DNA of 64,000 bases. It comes from Crenobacter oryzisoli. Its GTDB lineage: Bacteria; Pseudomonadota; Gammaproteobacteria; Burkholderiales; Chromobacteriaceae. Every line of letters starts with the position of its first letter. The stretch's first letter is position 1. The notes under the pieces were generated by a model. That model saw nothing but the letters and a program-made list of their open reading frames with translations. It was not told the DNA's origin and made no database searches. The translations under genes were made by a program, and so were the position numbers. Shown piece after piece: positions 1 to 7,365 of the stretch. The stretch is taken from assembly GCF_030385785.1 (NCBI RefSeq), contig NZ_JAUEDK010000003.1, forward strand, positions 62,001 to 126,000, written 5' to 3'.

Positions 1-518
1 TCGAAGCCGAGCGGTTGCGCCAGGTTGATCTCGACGATCACCTTGTCGGCCAGGATGGCGAAGCTGGCCGAGTTGCCTACCGACGAGCTCGGCACGATGC
101 CTCCGTCCTCGGTGATGGCCACCGCTTCGATCACCGCCACATCGAGCTTGCCAAACTGGCCGGCACGCAGGAATTCCACCGTCTCCGAGAGATGCTGGTC
201 GACGAACATCACCTCGCCGCGGTTGATTGCGCCACGCAGCGTGGCGTCGACCTGGAACGGCAGGCGCTTGGCCAGCACGCCGGCCTCGGTCAGCGTCTTG
301 TCCGAGTCGTGACCAAGCGAGGCGCCGGTGATCAGGGTGAATTTCATTGGGTGCTGCGCAGCGCGCTTCGCAAGCGCGGCTGGCATGTCCTTGGCGTCGC
401 CGGCGCGGGTAAAGCCGCTCATGCCGACCACCATGCCGTCGTCCACCAGACAGGCGGCTTCATCGGCACTCATGACCCGGTCGCGCAGTGCGGCCAGGCG
501 GATACGGTCTTCGTACAT
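1..518 (-). CDS. Succinate/acetate CoA-transferase (acetyl-CoA hydrolase/transferase family), 3' end cut by window
   Basis: The first 172 codons are visible, starting at an ATG preceded by GGAGGAGAGACC. The N-terminus (MYEDRIRLAALRDRVMSADE) followed by DDGMVVGMSGFTRAGDAKDMP is characteristic of the acetyl-CoA hydrolase/transferase family that includes ScpC and AarC. These cytoplasmic enzymes move CoA between succinate and acetate or propionate. The catalytic glutamate region would lie beyond the window edge, so activity and exact substrate cannot be judged. The gene reads out of the window to the left and nothing shows an operon partner. Confidence 0.85.
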   Translation of the reverse strand, partial: MYEDRIRLAALRDRVMSADEAACLVDDGMVVGMSGFTRAGDAKDMPAALAKRAAQHPMKFTLITGASLGHDSDKTLTEAGVLAKRLPFQVDATLRGAINRGEVMFVDQHLSETVEFLRAGQFGKLDVAVIEAVAITEDGGIVPSSSVGNSASFAILADKVIVEINLAQPLGF

Positions 519-655
519 TGGTCTCTCCTCCATTGCTATCGCTACCGACACTGGCCGAACGACCGACGCCGGGCTCTCCTGTGCGGCTTCTTGTTCTGGT
601 TGCCGCGTGTACTTGACGCGTACTGACGCGTCCTGTGATGTCTGGCGGGTGGCGC

Positions 656-955
656 CTAGCTGCGCGGCGCGAGCGTACGGACGATCTGCCAGACTGCGTC
701 GCGGGGGACGCTGACGCGGTCGTGGCGGCGGATGCCGTCGACTTCCAGCCGCTCCACCGGGCGAATCGACACGACTGTCCCCACCAGCACTCCGTCGTTG
801 TCGATCGCTTCGATGCACAGGCAGAAATGACAGCCTGCCTCGGTCTCGACCCAGGCCATGTCTCCCGGCTGCGGGCTCAGCGAACTGGGCCGCTCGAAGC
901 AGACATAGCGGATGCCGCCCACACGCGGCTTCAACCCCGTGATGTGCTTGATCAT
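656..955 (-). CDS. Hypothetical 99-aa protein
   Basis: A small protein of unknown function. I prefer the ATG at 955 (MIKHITGLKP), preceded by AAGGGCAGGGCG, over a GTG five codons upstream. The protein has a cysteine cluster (CHFCLC) near the middle and a beta-rich second half (GVLVGTVVSIRPVERLEVDGI). There is no signal peptide or membrane segment. It lies between two unrelated genes and is transcribed toward the CoA-transferase gene, about 138 bases away. I do not recognise the family; it could still be a fortuitous ORF, although its position in otherwise empty sequence and its ribosome site argue for a gene. Confidence 0.45.
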   Translation of the reverse strand: MIKHITGLKPRVGGIRYVCFERPSSLSPQPGDMAWVETEAGCHFCLCIEAIDNDGVLVGTVVSIRPVERLEVDGIRRHDRVSVPRDAVWQIVRTLAPRS

Positions 956-1186
956 CGCCCTGCCCTTCACACTCTGTTCTTAGAGCCTGGCCCGCTCGGT
1001 CGGCCCCGCCGGATCGAACGGGCCGGCGGGCAAGCCGTGGGCCGGAATCTGACGGGGCGGGTAAGCGGCACCACCCAAGACCAAGTGTATTCACCTAGCG
1101 GCTACACTTCCAATATATTGAAATTGAACATTCCATATCTTTTATGTATGTTTTGAATACTCGTTCTTTATTTGCCAGACCCCACT

Positions 1187-2104
1187 ATGGAACTTCGCCA
1201 CCTGCGCTACTTCCTCGCCGTCGCCGAGGAACGCCACTTCACCCGCGCCGCCGAGCGCGTCGGCATCCAGCAGCCGCCGCTGAGCCTGCAGATCAAGCAG
1301 CTGGAAGAGGAGCTGGGCACGCCGCTATTCGTGCGGCACAGCCGTGGCGTGGACCTGACCGAGGCCGGAACCACCTTCGTAGAGGAAGCGCGCCAGCTCC
1401 TGGAGCGGGTGGAGCAGGCCAAGACCCACATCCAGCGCCTGTCGCGCGGCGAGGCCGGGCGCATCCGCATCGGCTTTGCCGGTGCCACCTATTTCGAGCC
1501 GGCCGTGCCGGCGCTGATTCGCGACTATCGGGCGCGCTATCCGGACGTGCAGCTGCAGCCGCAGCAGAGCAACACCGCCGAGCTGGTACAGGCGCTGATC
1601 GACGGCTCGGTCGATGCCGCCTTCGTACACACGCCGATCGGCTCCGCCCCGGAGCTAGCCTGCCTGCCGCTGGTCGACGAGGCGATGCTCTTGGCGCTGC
1701 CGGCCAACCATCCACTCAGCGAAGAGGCTGCGGTGCCCCTGTCCGCACTGGCCGACGACACCTTCATCCTGCTACCACGCGACATCAGCCCCGGGTTGTA
1801 CGATCGGCTGATCGTGGCGTTCCAGCAGGCGGGCTTCATGCCGAAGCTGGGTCTGGAGGCGCCGCAGATCGTCTCGATCGTGCCGATGGTCGCCGCCGGC
1901 TTCGGCGTATCACTGGTACCGCGCGCGGTGAGCCAGATCGACACGCCGGGGGTGCGCTACCTGTCGATCGCAGGCGTGGCGCCGCGCGCGCCGATCGGGC
2001 TGGCGTATCGGGAGGATGCCGGGTCGGCGGCATTGCGGCAGTTCATCAGTCTGGCTGAAGCAGGAGCCTCCACACACGATGCAGCAGACTCCCCCGAACG
2101 CTGA
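1187..2104 (+). CDS. LysR-family transcriptional regulator
   Basis: A 305-residue LysR-type regulator of normal family length. The start is the ATG giving MELRHLRYFLAVAEERHFTR, the canonical LysR N-terminus; the frame stays open five codons further upstream but without family sequence. The winged helix-turn-helix covers about residues 3-60 (RAAERVGIQQPPLSLQIKQL), followed by a two-lobed effector domain of the periplasmic-binding fold. The upstream 200 bases are AT-rich and suit a promoter. No divergent target is adjacent (the upstream gene is a hypothetical on the other strand), so the regulon cannot be inferred. The effector domain resembles the BenM/CatM-like aromatic-responsive branch only loosely. 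Confidence 0.9.
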   Translation: MELRHLRYFLAVAEERHFTRAAERVGIQQPPLSLQIKQLEEELGTPLFVRHSRGVDLTEAGTTFVEEARQLLERVEQAKTHIQRLSRGEAGRIRIGFAGATYFEPAVPALIRDYRARYPDVQLQPQQSNTAELVQALIDGSVDAAFVHTPIGSAPELACLPLVDEAMLLALPANHPLSEEAAVPLSALADDTFILLPRDISPGLYDRLIVAFQQAGFMPKLGLEAPQIVSIVPMVAAGFGVSLVPRAVSQIDTPGVRYLSIAGVAPRAPIGLAYREDAGSAALRQFISLAEAGASTHDAADSPER

Positions 2105-2230
2105 CGCCCTCGTCCTCTTCCGGTCATAACCCTCGCGACTCCACCCGTCCCCACCCTACCGGGTCCGGCACGACTGAAGCTGATTCGTGCCGACTAGACT
2201 GAAACGACAAGTTCACGCGGGAGAGGCGGC

Positions 2231-2770
2231 ATGAAACGTAAACGCTGGCGCTGGGTCGTGTGGCTTGCCGTGCTGCTGGCGGCTTTCTTCTGGCTGCCGC
2301 TGCCCTGGGTGGCGGGCACCCGCATAGACAATACGGTCGACATCGGCCGCCCACCCGACGCAGTGTTCGACTATGTGACGACGCCAGGCAACTGGCCGCG
2401 CTGGCACCCGTCCTCGCTGGCAGTGCACGGCGCCACCGACCATCCATTACGGCTCGGAGAGCGCGTCACCGAGGACTATCTGGTCGCCGGGCGACGCGGC
2501 CAGGTGGTCTGGACCGTCATCCAGTATGAGCGTCCACGGCTTTGGGTCATCGTTGGTCGGATCCACGGCTGGCAGGCCGGCACTGTCAGCTATACGCTGA
2601 CGCCGACCAGCGCTGGCACCCGCTTCGATCGGGTGTTCGTCTATGGAAGTGCACCGACGCCGTTCTATGCCCTGCTCAACCAGCTGGTGCTGCGCCGGCG
2701 CATCGAGGTGGAGTCCACCACGGCTGTCGAGCACCTCAAGTCCGCCCTCGAGGCAATGTCCGCCGGCTAA
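2231..2770 (+). CDS. SRPBCC (START/polyketide-cyclase-like) protein with N-terminal membrane anchor
   Basis: 179 residues. A basic start (MKRKRWRW) and a hydrophobic segment at about residues 8-25 form a signal anchor, followed by an SRPBCC lipid/ligand-binding fold. Typical elements are DIGRPPDAVFDYVTTPGNWPRW near residue 38 and the RVTEDYLVAGR and TLTPTSAGTRF strands further on. GGGAGAGGCGGC precedes the ATG. Members of this superfamily bind hydrophobic ligands; no specific ligand can be assigned. The gene stands alone, about 220 bases ahead of the acyltransferase, with a terminator-like hairpin between them. Confidence 0.75.
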   Translation: MKRKRWRWVVWLAVLLAAFFWLPLPWVAGTRIDNTVDIGRPPDAVFDYVTTPGNWPRWHPSSLAVHGATDHPLRLGERVTEDYLVAGRRGQVVWTVIQYERPRLWVIVGRIHGWQAGTVSYTLTPTSAGTRFDRVFVYGSAPTPFYALLNQLVLRRRIEVESTTAVEHLKSALEAMSAG

Positions 2771-2918
2771 AGCGGCGGGCCGGGTGTACGTTTGGCAGCA
2801 CATCACCTGCAACCGGATGATTTTTTGCTAAAATATGGGCCCTGCTGCTGCACTTGGTCGTCGGATAACCAGATTGTCATCGATTCGCGTCATGCTAGCC
2901 GCCAGCCTATCCGAACAG

Positions 2919-2960
2919 TCCGCCCGCCCAATGGCACATTGATCCGCGGATTTTCTTTTG
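2919..2960 (+). terminator. Degenerate terminator-like hairpin in the acyltransferase leader
   Basis: TCCGC (2919-2923) can pair with GCGGA (2946-2950) around an inner stem CAATG/CATTG, followed by TTTTCTTTT. A better-preserved copy lies at 5803-5845. It could terminate the SRPBCC transcript or act as a leader attenuator for the acyltransferase. The outer stem is only five pairs, so strength is uncertain. Confidence 0.4.
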
Positions 2961-2990
2961 TCTAGTGCCGTACCAGAAGCCCTGCCCACC

Positions 2991-3788
2991 ATGATTCGCC
3001 GCCTGCTCTCCCCCCTGCCCGACCTGTTGCGCCGTCCTCACGATGCGTTGCGGCTGGCGCTCGGCTGGCTGCTGCTGGCGCTGATCTGCCTATCGTGGAG
3101 CGGCATCGCACTGCCGCTGCGCCCGCTGCTGAACGCCGATACAGGCCGGCGCGTCGGCCGCCGCGCAGCGATGCGCGGCTTTCATTTCTATCTGGGCGCC
3201 TTGCGCCGGCTCGGCATCTTCCGTTTCGAGCTGGACGAACTGGACGCGCTGCGCGATGCCGGCCCACTGGTGCTGGTGGCCAACCACCCAGGCCTGCTCG
3301 ATGCGCTGATGCCGATCTCGCGCCTGCCGGACACCGCCTGTGTAATGAAGGCAAGCCTACTCGGCAACCCGCTGTTCGGGGCCGCCTCGCGGCTGGCTGG
3401 CTATATTCCGAACGATGAGCCGCTGGCGATGGTGCTGGGAGCCTGCCAGGAACTGCAACGTGGCGGCCAGGTGCTGCTGTTTCCCGAGGGCGGGCGCAGC
3501 CGTCACCACCCGATCAGCCCCTTCGTGCCGAGCGCGGCACTGATCGCCAAGCGCGCCGGGGTACCGGTGCAGACGCTGATCATCGAGACCGATTCCCCCT
3601 ATCTGTCCAAAGGCTGGCCAGCCCTGAAGCTGCCGTTGCTGCCGGTGCATTACCGAGTCAGGCTGGGGGCACGCTTCGCCCCCGACGACGACGTGCGCCG
3701 GTTGACCCGCCAATTGGAGCAGCACATCACCGACGCGCTCACCCCGCAGCCGGCCACCTCTCGAATCCCGCGCGAAGCCGTCAACTGA
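2991..3788 (+). CDS. PlsC-like lysophospholipid acyltransferase
   Basis: 265 residues from the ATG at 2991; no clear ribosome site is visible, and the frame is open to a TTG at 2958. The family signatures are intact: NHPGLLD at about residues 98-104 (catalytic His and Asp) and FPEGGRS at about 164-170. One hydrophobic segment lies near residues 25-45. This enzyme type moves an acyl chain from ACP or CoA to a glycerolipid or glycan acceptor at the inner membrane. Similar acyltransferases are encoded in aryl-polyene clusters beside a glycosyltransferase like the one at 5980, so I infer that it belongs to the lipid cluster on the other strand. A truncated copy of its leader and 5' end sits at 5815-5979. 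Confidence 0.85.
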   Translation: MIRRLLSPLPDLLRRPHDALRLALGWLLLALICLSWSGIALPLRPLLNADTGRRVGRRAAMRGFHFYLGALRRLGIFRFELDELDALRDAGPLVLVANHPGLLDALMPISRLPDTACVMKASLLGNPLFGAASRLAGYIPNDEPLAMVLGACQELQRGGQVLLFPEGGRSRHHPISPFVPSAALIAKRAGVPVQTLIIETDSPYLSKGWPALKLPLLPVHYRVRLGARFAPDDDVRRLTRQLEQHITDALTPQPATSRIPREAVN

Positions 3789-3963
3789 GCCCTCCGCCAA
3801 GCCCTGATTTCCTGCGGCATGGGTCTGCGGCACGGCCTGCGCGATGGCGGCGGGCGCCCCGAGGCGCGCGTAGGAACGCGACCGTAGCGTAGTGGTCGCG
3901 TACCGACCACCAAAACCGCCCGCGGCGATGCAGTGATCGGGTTGACAGCGCCCCATTCCCTCT

Positions 3964-3992
3964 CTTGAAAACGATCACTGCCAGCACTATTT
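3964..3992 (+). promoter_or_regulatory. Sigma-32 (RpoH)-like promoter of the Hsp20 operon
   Basis: CTTGAAA at 3964-3970 matches the heat-shock -35 exactly. After a 14-base spacer, CACTATTT at 3985-3992 matches 6 of 8 positions of the CCCCATnT -10. It lies about 120 bases upstream of the first Hsp20 start, in front of a structured leader. This is inferred from consensus only. Confidence 0.5.
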
Positions 3993-4050
3993 TTACATCC
4001 GCTTAGCCCGTTTCATTGTTGGTGTTTCTCTTTGTATCTCAACTGCTTGG

Positions 4051-4112
4051 CAGGCGAGCGGGAGCGCCTGGGCCCGTCCGCCTCCTTGTTGTGAAAGGAG
4101 GGTACGACCATG
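4051..4112 (+). promoter_or_regulatory. Structured 5' leader that hides the Hsp20 ribosome site (RNA thermometer candidate)
   Basis: Two hairpins are visible. CAGGCG (4051-4056) pairs with CGCCTG (4065-4070). Further on, CCTCCTT (4081-4087) pairs perfectly with AAGGAGG (4095-4101), the Shine-Dalgarno sequence of the ATG at 4110, across a 7-base loop. The ribosome site is therefore closed at low temperature by a 7-pair stem. ROSE and fourU thermometers work this way in small heat-shock genes, but this one is not an obvious ROSE match. Confidence 0.55.
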
Positions 4113-4550
4113 AGCCATTTCTATTTCGGGACCGATCTCTTCAATGAGCTCAACCGCCTGCACCAGCAGATGCCGAGCTTGTTCCCTGGCACCCCATCCA
4201 GCCTCCGCTCCGCCCACCTCGGGGCCTTCCCACCGGTGAATATCGGCACCACTGATGACTCGATCGAAATCGTTGCGTTCGCGCCGGGTATCAAACCAGA
4301 CGAATTCGACATCTCGATCGACAAAGGCCTGCTGACGATCAGCGGCGAACGCAAGCCGATACTGTCGGAGTCCGACACCGAGACGCGTCCGTATGCGCAG
4401 GAGCGCTTCGTCGGCACGTTCCGGCGCGCCATCGAGCTGCCCGAGAATGCCGACCCCGATAAGGTGCAGGCGCGCTATGCGAACGGCTGCCTGTCAATCA
4501 GCATCGGCAAGCGCGAGTCTTCGAAGCCACGGGCTATCACGGTTCAGTAA
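4110..4550 (+). CDS. Hsp20/alpha-crystallin small heat-shock protein (1)
   Basis: 146 residues with a complete alpha-crystallin domain at about 40-135, including VNIGTTDDSIEIVAFAPGIK, the DKGLLTISGER strand and the closing YANGCLSISIGKRE strands. The N-terminus (MSHFYFGTDLFNELNRLHQQ) is typical of the class that begins with a short amphipathic helix. It is an ATP-independent holdase that forms oligomers and binds unfolding proteins in the cytoplasm. It heads a three-gene run (next starts 15 bases later). The ribosome site is sequestered in a hairpin and a heat-shock-type promoter lies upstream, so both transcriptional and translational heat control are plausible. Confidence 0.93.
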   Translation: MSHFYFGTDLFNELNRLHQQMPSLFPGTPSSLRSAHLGAFPPVNIGTTDDSIEIVAFAPGIKPDEFDISIDKGLLTISGERKPILSESDTETRPYAQERFVGTFRRAIELPENADPDKVQARYANGCLSISIGKRESSKPRAITVQ

Positions 4551-4565
4551 AGGAAGGAGAATGCC

Positions 4566-4964
4566 ATGAGCGACACGACCCAAGTCGTTGAACGCCAAGG
4601 AAATGCCGTCGCACAAAGCGAAGAGGACCGGACACCGACGGTGGTCCCTGCCATCGACATCGTCGAGAACAAGAACGGCATCATTCTCTGGGCCGACCTG
4701 CCGGGCGTGACAACGGACAAGCTCGAGGTAAAGGTCCATGACGGCACGCTCACCATCGAAGCGGAAGCCGTTGTGCCCACACCGGCCGGCCTGCACCTGC
4801 AACACGCGGAAATCCGTGGGTCGCGCTTCGCACGCTCGTTCTCCCTGAGTCCCGACTTCGATACGTCGAAGATCGAGGCGAGCCTGAGGGACGGCGTGTT
4901 GAAGCTGACTATCCCGCGCCGGGAAGAATCCCATCCGCGCCGGATCGAGGTGCGCATCGACTAG
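4566..4964 (+). CDS. Hsp20/alpha-crystallin small heat-shock protein (2)
   Basis: 132 residues with a short polar N-terminus and an alpha-crystallin domain from about residue 28 (VVPAIDIVENKNGIILWADL through DGVLKLTIPRREESHPRRIE). AAGGAGAATGCC precedes the ATG, so unlike gene 1 its ribosome site is not obviously paired. It follows gene 1 by 15 bases and is surely co-transcribed. The paralogues in this run are quite different from each other, which fits hetero-oligomeric small heat-shock systems better than recent duplication. Confidence 0.92.
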   Translation: MSDTTQVVERQGNAVAQSEEDRTPTVVPAIDIVENKNGIILWADLPGVTTDKLEVKVHDGTLTIEAEAVVPTPAGLHLQHAEIRGSRFARSFSLSPDFDTSKIEASLRDGVLKLTIPRREESHPRRIEVRID

Positions 4965-5089
4965 GTCGCCGGGGCGACGGTGAAGCGGGCATGGGTGACA
5001 TCACGGCCGATGCTCCAATGCCTACTGGTCGCGTGTTCCGGCCGCTCTTTATCAAGAACGGCCCAAAACCATATCGTTGGGGAATTAAG

Positions 5090-5650
5090 ATGAGTACCGA
5101 ACTGAAAAAATGGGATCTGTTCAAGTTTCTACGGAAATCGACAAGCGACAAGCAAGCGACGGAAAGTGCCCCACCACCGGATACGCGGCAATGGCCTAGC
5201 GATTGGCCGGACTTCTCGCGGCTGTTTTCGAGCGAGCCGTGGCGTGCCATGAGCGAACTCCTGCATGAGCCATTCACCAACCTCGGTAGTGATCGGTGGT
5301 TCGGCGACTTCAGCTCCGCCCGTTTCCTGCCGCGCGTCGATGTGGTCGACGATGGCGAGACGCTGCGCATCACGGCCGAGCTGCCTGGCATCGAACGCGA
5401 GGACCTGCAGATGTCCATCGAGGGGGGATCGCTGATTCTGCGCGGCGAGAAAAAACAGGACGTCCGCAGCGAGGAAAACGGCTGCTATCGTCTGGAACGA
5501 TCATACGGCGCGTTCGTGCGCAGTATTCCGTTGCCTGATAACGTCGACGTCGACAAGGTGGACGCGACGTTCGACAAGGGCGTGTTGACGCTACGCCTGC
5601 CGAAGATCGCTCAGGCCGAATCCACGGTGCGAAAGATCGAGATCAAGTGA
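5090..5650 (+). CDS. Hsp20/alpha-crystallin small heat-shock protein (3)
   Basis: 186 residues from the ATG at 5090, preceded by GGGGAATTAAG. A start 33 codons upstream at 4991 is possible but adds a region without family character. An extended N-terminal arm of about 75 residues (WPDFSRLFSSEPWRAMSELL) precedes an alpha-crystallin domain at about 80-180 (LPRVDVVDDGETLRITAELP, DKGVLTLRLPK). The longer arm, typical of client-binding small heat-shock proteins, sets it apart from the two upstream paralogues. It is the last gene of the heat-shock island; about 165 bases later the acyltransferase remnant begins. Confidence 0.92.
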   Translation: MSTELKKWDLFKFLRKSTSDKQATESAPPPDTRQWPSDWPDFSRLFSSEPWRAMSELLHEPFTNLGSDRWFGDFSSARFLPRVDVVDDGETLRITAELPGIEREDLQMSIEGGSLILRGEKKQDVRSEENGCYRLERSYGAFVRSIPLPDNVDVDKVDATFDKGVLTLRLPKIAQAESTVRKIEIK

Positions 5651-5802
5651 ACCAACAAGACCGCTTGTCTTGCCCGGAGCACGGCGCACGCTTGACAGCA
5701 ACTTGCGGGGGCCCAGATAATTTTTCGCTCAGTCGGTAGCCGTGCTGCCGGAGTCACCGGGTTGACATCCATCCAAGGCATGCTTACCGCACTCTATTCG
5801 AT

Positions 5803-5845
5803 AATCCGCCGCTTCAATGGCACATTGATCGGCGGATTTTCTTTT
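5803..5845 (+). terminator. Rho-independent terminator-like hairpin
   Basis: AATCCGCCG (5803-5811) pairs with CGGCGGATT (5830-5838); the 18-base interior can itself form CAATG/CATTG, and TTCTTTT follows. It would terminate the Hsp20 operon. The right half is shared with the acyltransferase leader at 2929-2960. Confidence 0.75.
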
Positions 5846-5979
5846 GCCGAGCGCTACTCGAAGACCATGACCCGCCGCCAGCCCCTGTCCGATCTACTGT
5901 GCCGTCCGCACAATGCACTGCGACTGGCCGGCTATATTCCGAATGAGGGCAATGGTGCCGGCGCCCTCGCGAGCCTCGC
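5815..5979 (+). pseudogene. Truncated duplicate of the acyltransferase leader and 5' end
   Basis: From 5815 the sequence repeats the leader of the acyltransferase gene (CAATGGCACATTGAT and GGATTTTCTTTTG are shared with 2929-2960). It then carries a diverged start ATGACCCGCCGCCAG and codons matching residues about 1-25 of that protein. At about 5930 it jumps to GGCTATATTCCGAA, which in the intact gene lies near 3395, so some 330 bases are missing; the rest of the gene is also lost. The remnant frame ends by overlapping the glycosyltransferase start. The catalytic motifs are absent, so it cannot encode an active enzyme. Confidence 0.75.
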
Positions 5980-6759
5980 ATGAAGCCATCTGACAACCCG
6001 TCCACCAGCCATCTGGTCCTGATCCCCAGCTACAACCCCGGCCCCAAAGTCTACGACACGGTGCGCGCCGCGCGCGCGGCGTGGAACCCGGTATGGGTGA
6101 TCGTCGACGGTAGCGACGACGGCAGCGCCGAGGGCCTGCTGGCAATGGCGGAGGGCGACCCGGGCCTACGCGTGGAGGTGCTGCCAGAAAACTGCGGCAA
6201 GGGCGCGGCGGTACTCCATGGGTTGAGGCTGGCTAAAGCGGCCGGCTTCACGCATGCGCTGACGATGGACTCGGACGGCCAGCACCCGGCCGGGCAGATT
6301 CCCGTGTTCATGGCGCGCTCGGCGGCCGAGCCCAGCGCCATGGTGCTGGGCCTGCCGCAGTTCGACGCCAGTGCACCGCGCCTGCGGGTGTGGGGACGCA
6401 AGATCTCGAACAGCTGGGCCAACCTGGAAACGTTGTGGATGGGCATTGGCGACTCGCTGTTCGGCTTTCGCGTCTACCCGGTTGCGCCATTGATCGCAGT
6501 GATGGAGAAGCAGCACGGCATGCGCCGCTTCGACTTCGACCCGGAGGCGGCGGTGCGGCTATGCTGGCGCGGCGTTCCTCCAGTGAACCTGCCCTGCCCG
6601 GTACGCTATTTTGAGCCCGGGGAAGGCGGCGTGTCGCATTTCAATTATCTACGCGACAACCTACTGCTGGCTCGTATGCATACCCGGCTGTTCGCAGGCT
6701 TCCTGCTGCGGCTGCCTTGGCTGCTGTGGCGGCAGCTGACAATGCGCACCAGCCACTAA
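5980..6759 (+). CDS. Family-2 glycosyltransferase (aryl-polyene/lipid cluster type)
   Basis: 259 residues. The nucleotide-sugar fold is clear: LVLIPSYNPG near residue 12, IVDGSDDGS near 40, GKGAAVLHGL, and MDSDGQHP (the DxD metal site) near 87. The C-terminal part (MRRFDFDPEAAVRLCWRGVP, GVSHFNYLRDN) is typical of glycosyltransferases in aryl-polyene clusters. It probably adds a sugar to a lipid-linked intermediate at the inner face of the membrane. It directly overlaps the end of the acyltransferase remnant, so an intact acyltransferase-glycosyltransferase pair is the likely ancestral arrangement. It converges on the decaying ketoreductase. Confidence 0.85.
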   Translation: MKPSDNPSTSHLVLIPSYNPGPKVYDTVRAARAAWNPVWVIVDGSDDGSAEGLLAMAEGDPGLRVEVLPENCGKGAAVLHGLRLAKAAGFTHALTMDSDGQHPAGQIPVFMARSAAEPSAMVLGLPQFDASAPRLRVWGRKISNSWANLETLWMGIGDSLFGFRVYPVAPLIAVMEKQHGMRRFDFDPEAAVRLCWRGVPPVNLPCPVRYFEPGEGGVSHFNYLRDNLLLARMHTRLFAGFLLRLPWLLWRQLTMRTSH

Positions 6760-6822
6760 CCACCCCTATAGATGGGCGCAGCGCAGTGCTGATGATGGCT
6801 TACGTCCTGTGGGTTTCACCGG

Positions 6823-7080
6823 CTAATACATAGCGCCGTTGATCGACAGCACCGGCCCCGAGATATACGCCGCGTCGTCCAAGTACAGGAAGCCCACCAG
6901 CGCCGCCACCTCGTCGAAACGGCCGGCGCGCTGCATCGGCAACAGTTGCTTGATCGCGGCAGCGTCGAAGCCTGCTCGCTCATCTCGGTGTCGATGATGC
7001 CGGGCGCCACCGCGTTCACCGTGATGCCGCGGCTGGCAAGCGCCAGCGATTTGGTCGCACCGTGCAGGCTGGCCTTCGCA
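6823..7080 (-). pseudogene. 3-oxoacyl-ACP reductase (FabG/ApeQ-like), 5' two thirds deleted and frameshifted
   Basis: Only the C-terminal third of a short-chain dehydrogenase remains. One frame reads ASLHGATKSLALASRGITVN then AVAPGIIDTEMSEQ, including the helix after the catalytic Tyr-x-x-x-Lys. A one-base shift then moves the rest (AAIKQLLPMQRAGRFDEVAA, ending ISGPVLSINGAMY) to another frame. The Rossmann fold and catalytic tyrosine are gone. The 5' border is fused to the end of the neighbouring dehydratase, so one deletion removed both the dehydratase tail and the ketoreductase start. Confidence 0.8.
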
Positions 7081-7365
7081 GACGTCGAGCCTCACGTCGC
7101 GCACGCTGACCCAGTTAACCAGCTCGCGGCGCCTCGTCGCGGCCGGCACTCAGCGCCCCGTGCAGCGCCATCGCCTGTGCGGCGTACTCGATCGCGCAGG
7201 TGCCGCCTAGACGGCCATGCTGGCGCAAGGGGTTGACCGTATCGCGGTGGCTATCGGCACGCGCCATGAGGTGCTGCACGTCCCAGTCGCTCACTTCGGC
7301 AAGCAGGCACATCGCCTCCTGATGCGGGATCAACCCGGCGTCTTCCCGATCAACTTCACACGCAT
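7081..7365 (-). pseudogene. Beta-hydroxyacyl-ACP dehydratase (ApeP-like hot-dog), frameshifted and truncated
   Basis: The start ATG at 7365 overlaps the stop of the chain-length factor (MRVKLIGKT). A frameshift follows, after which LIPHQEAMCLLAEVSDWDVQ and HGRLGGTCAIEYAAQAMALH give the hot-dog dehydratase pattern. A second shift leads to LVNWVSVRDVRLDV, after which the sequence joins the ketoreductase fragment. At least two frameshifts and the missing C-terminus make it nonfunctional unless they are sequencing errors; the deletion border cannot be an error of that kind. Confidence 0.78.

Noticed and set aside
5762-5983. 73-codon frame over the acyltransferase remnant
   Set aside because: It is only the open part of a truncated copy, lacks catalytic motifs and includes the terminator.
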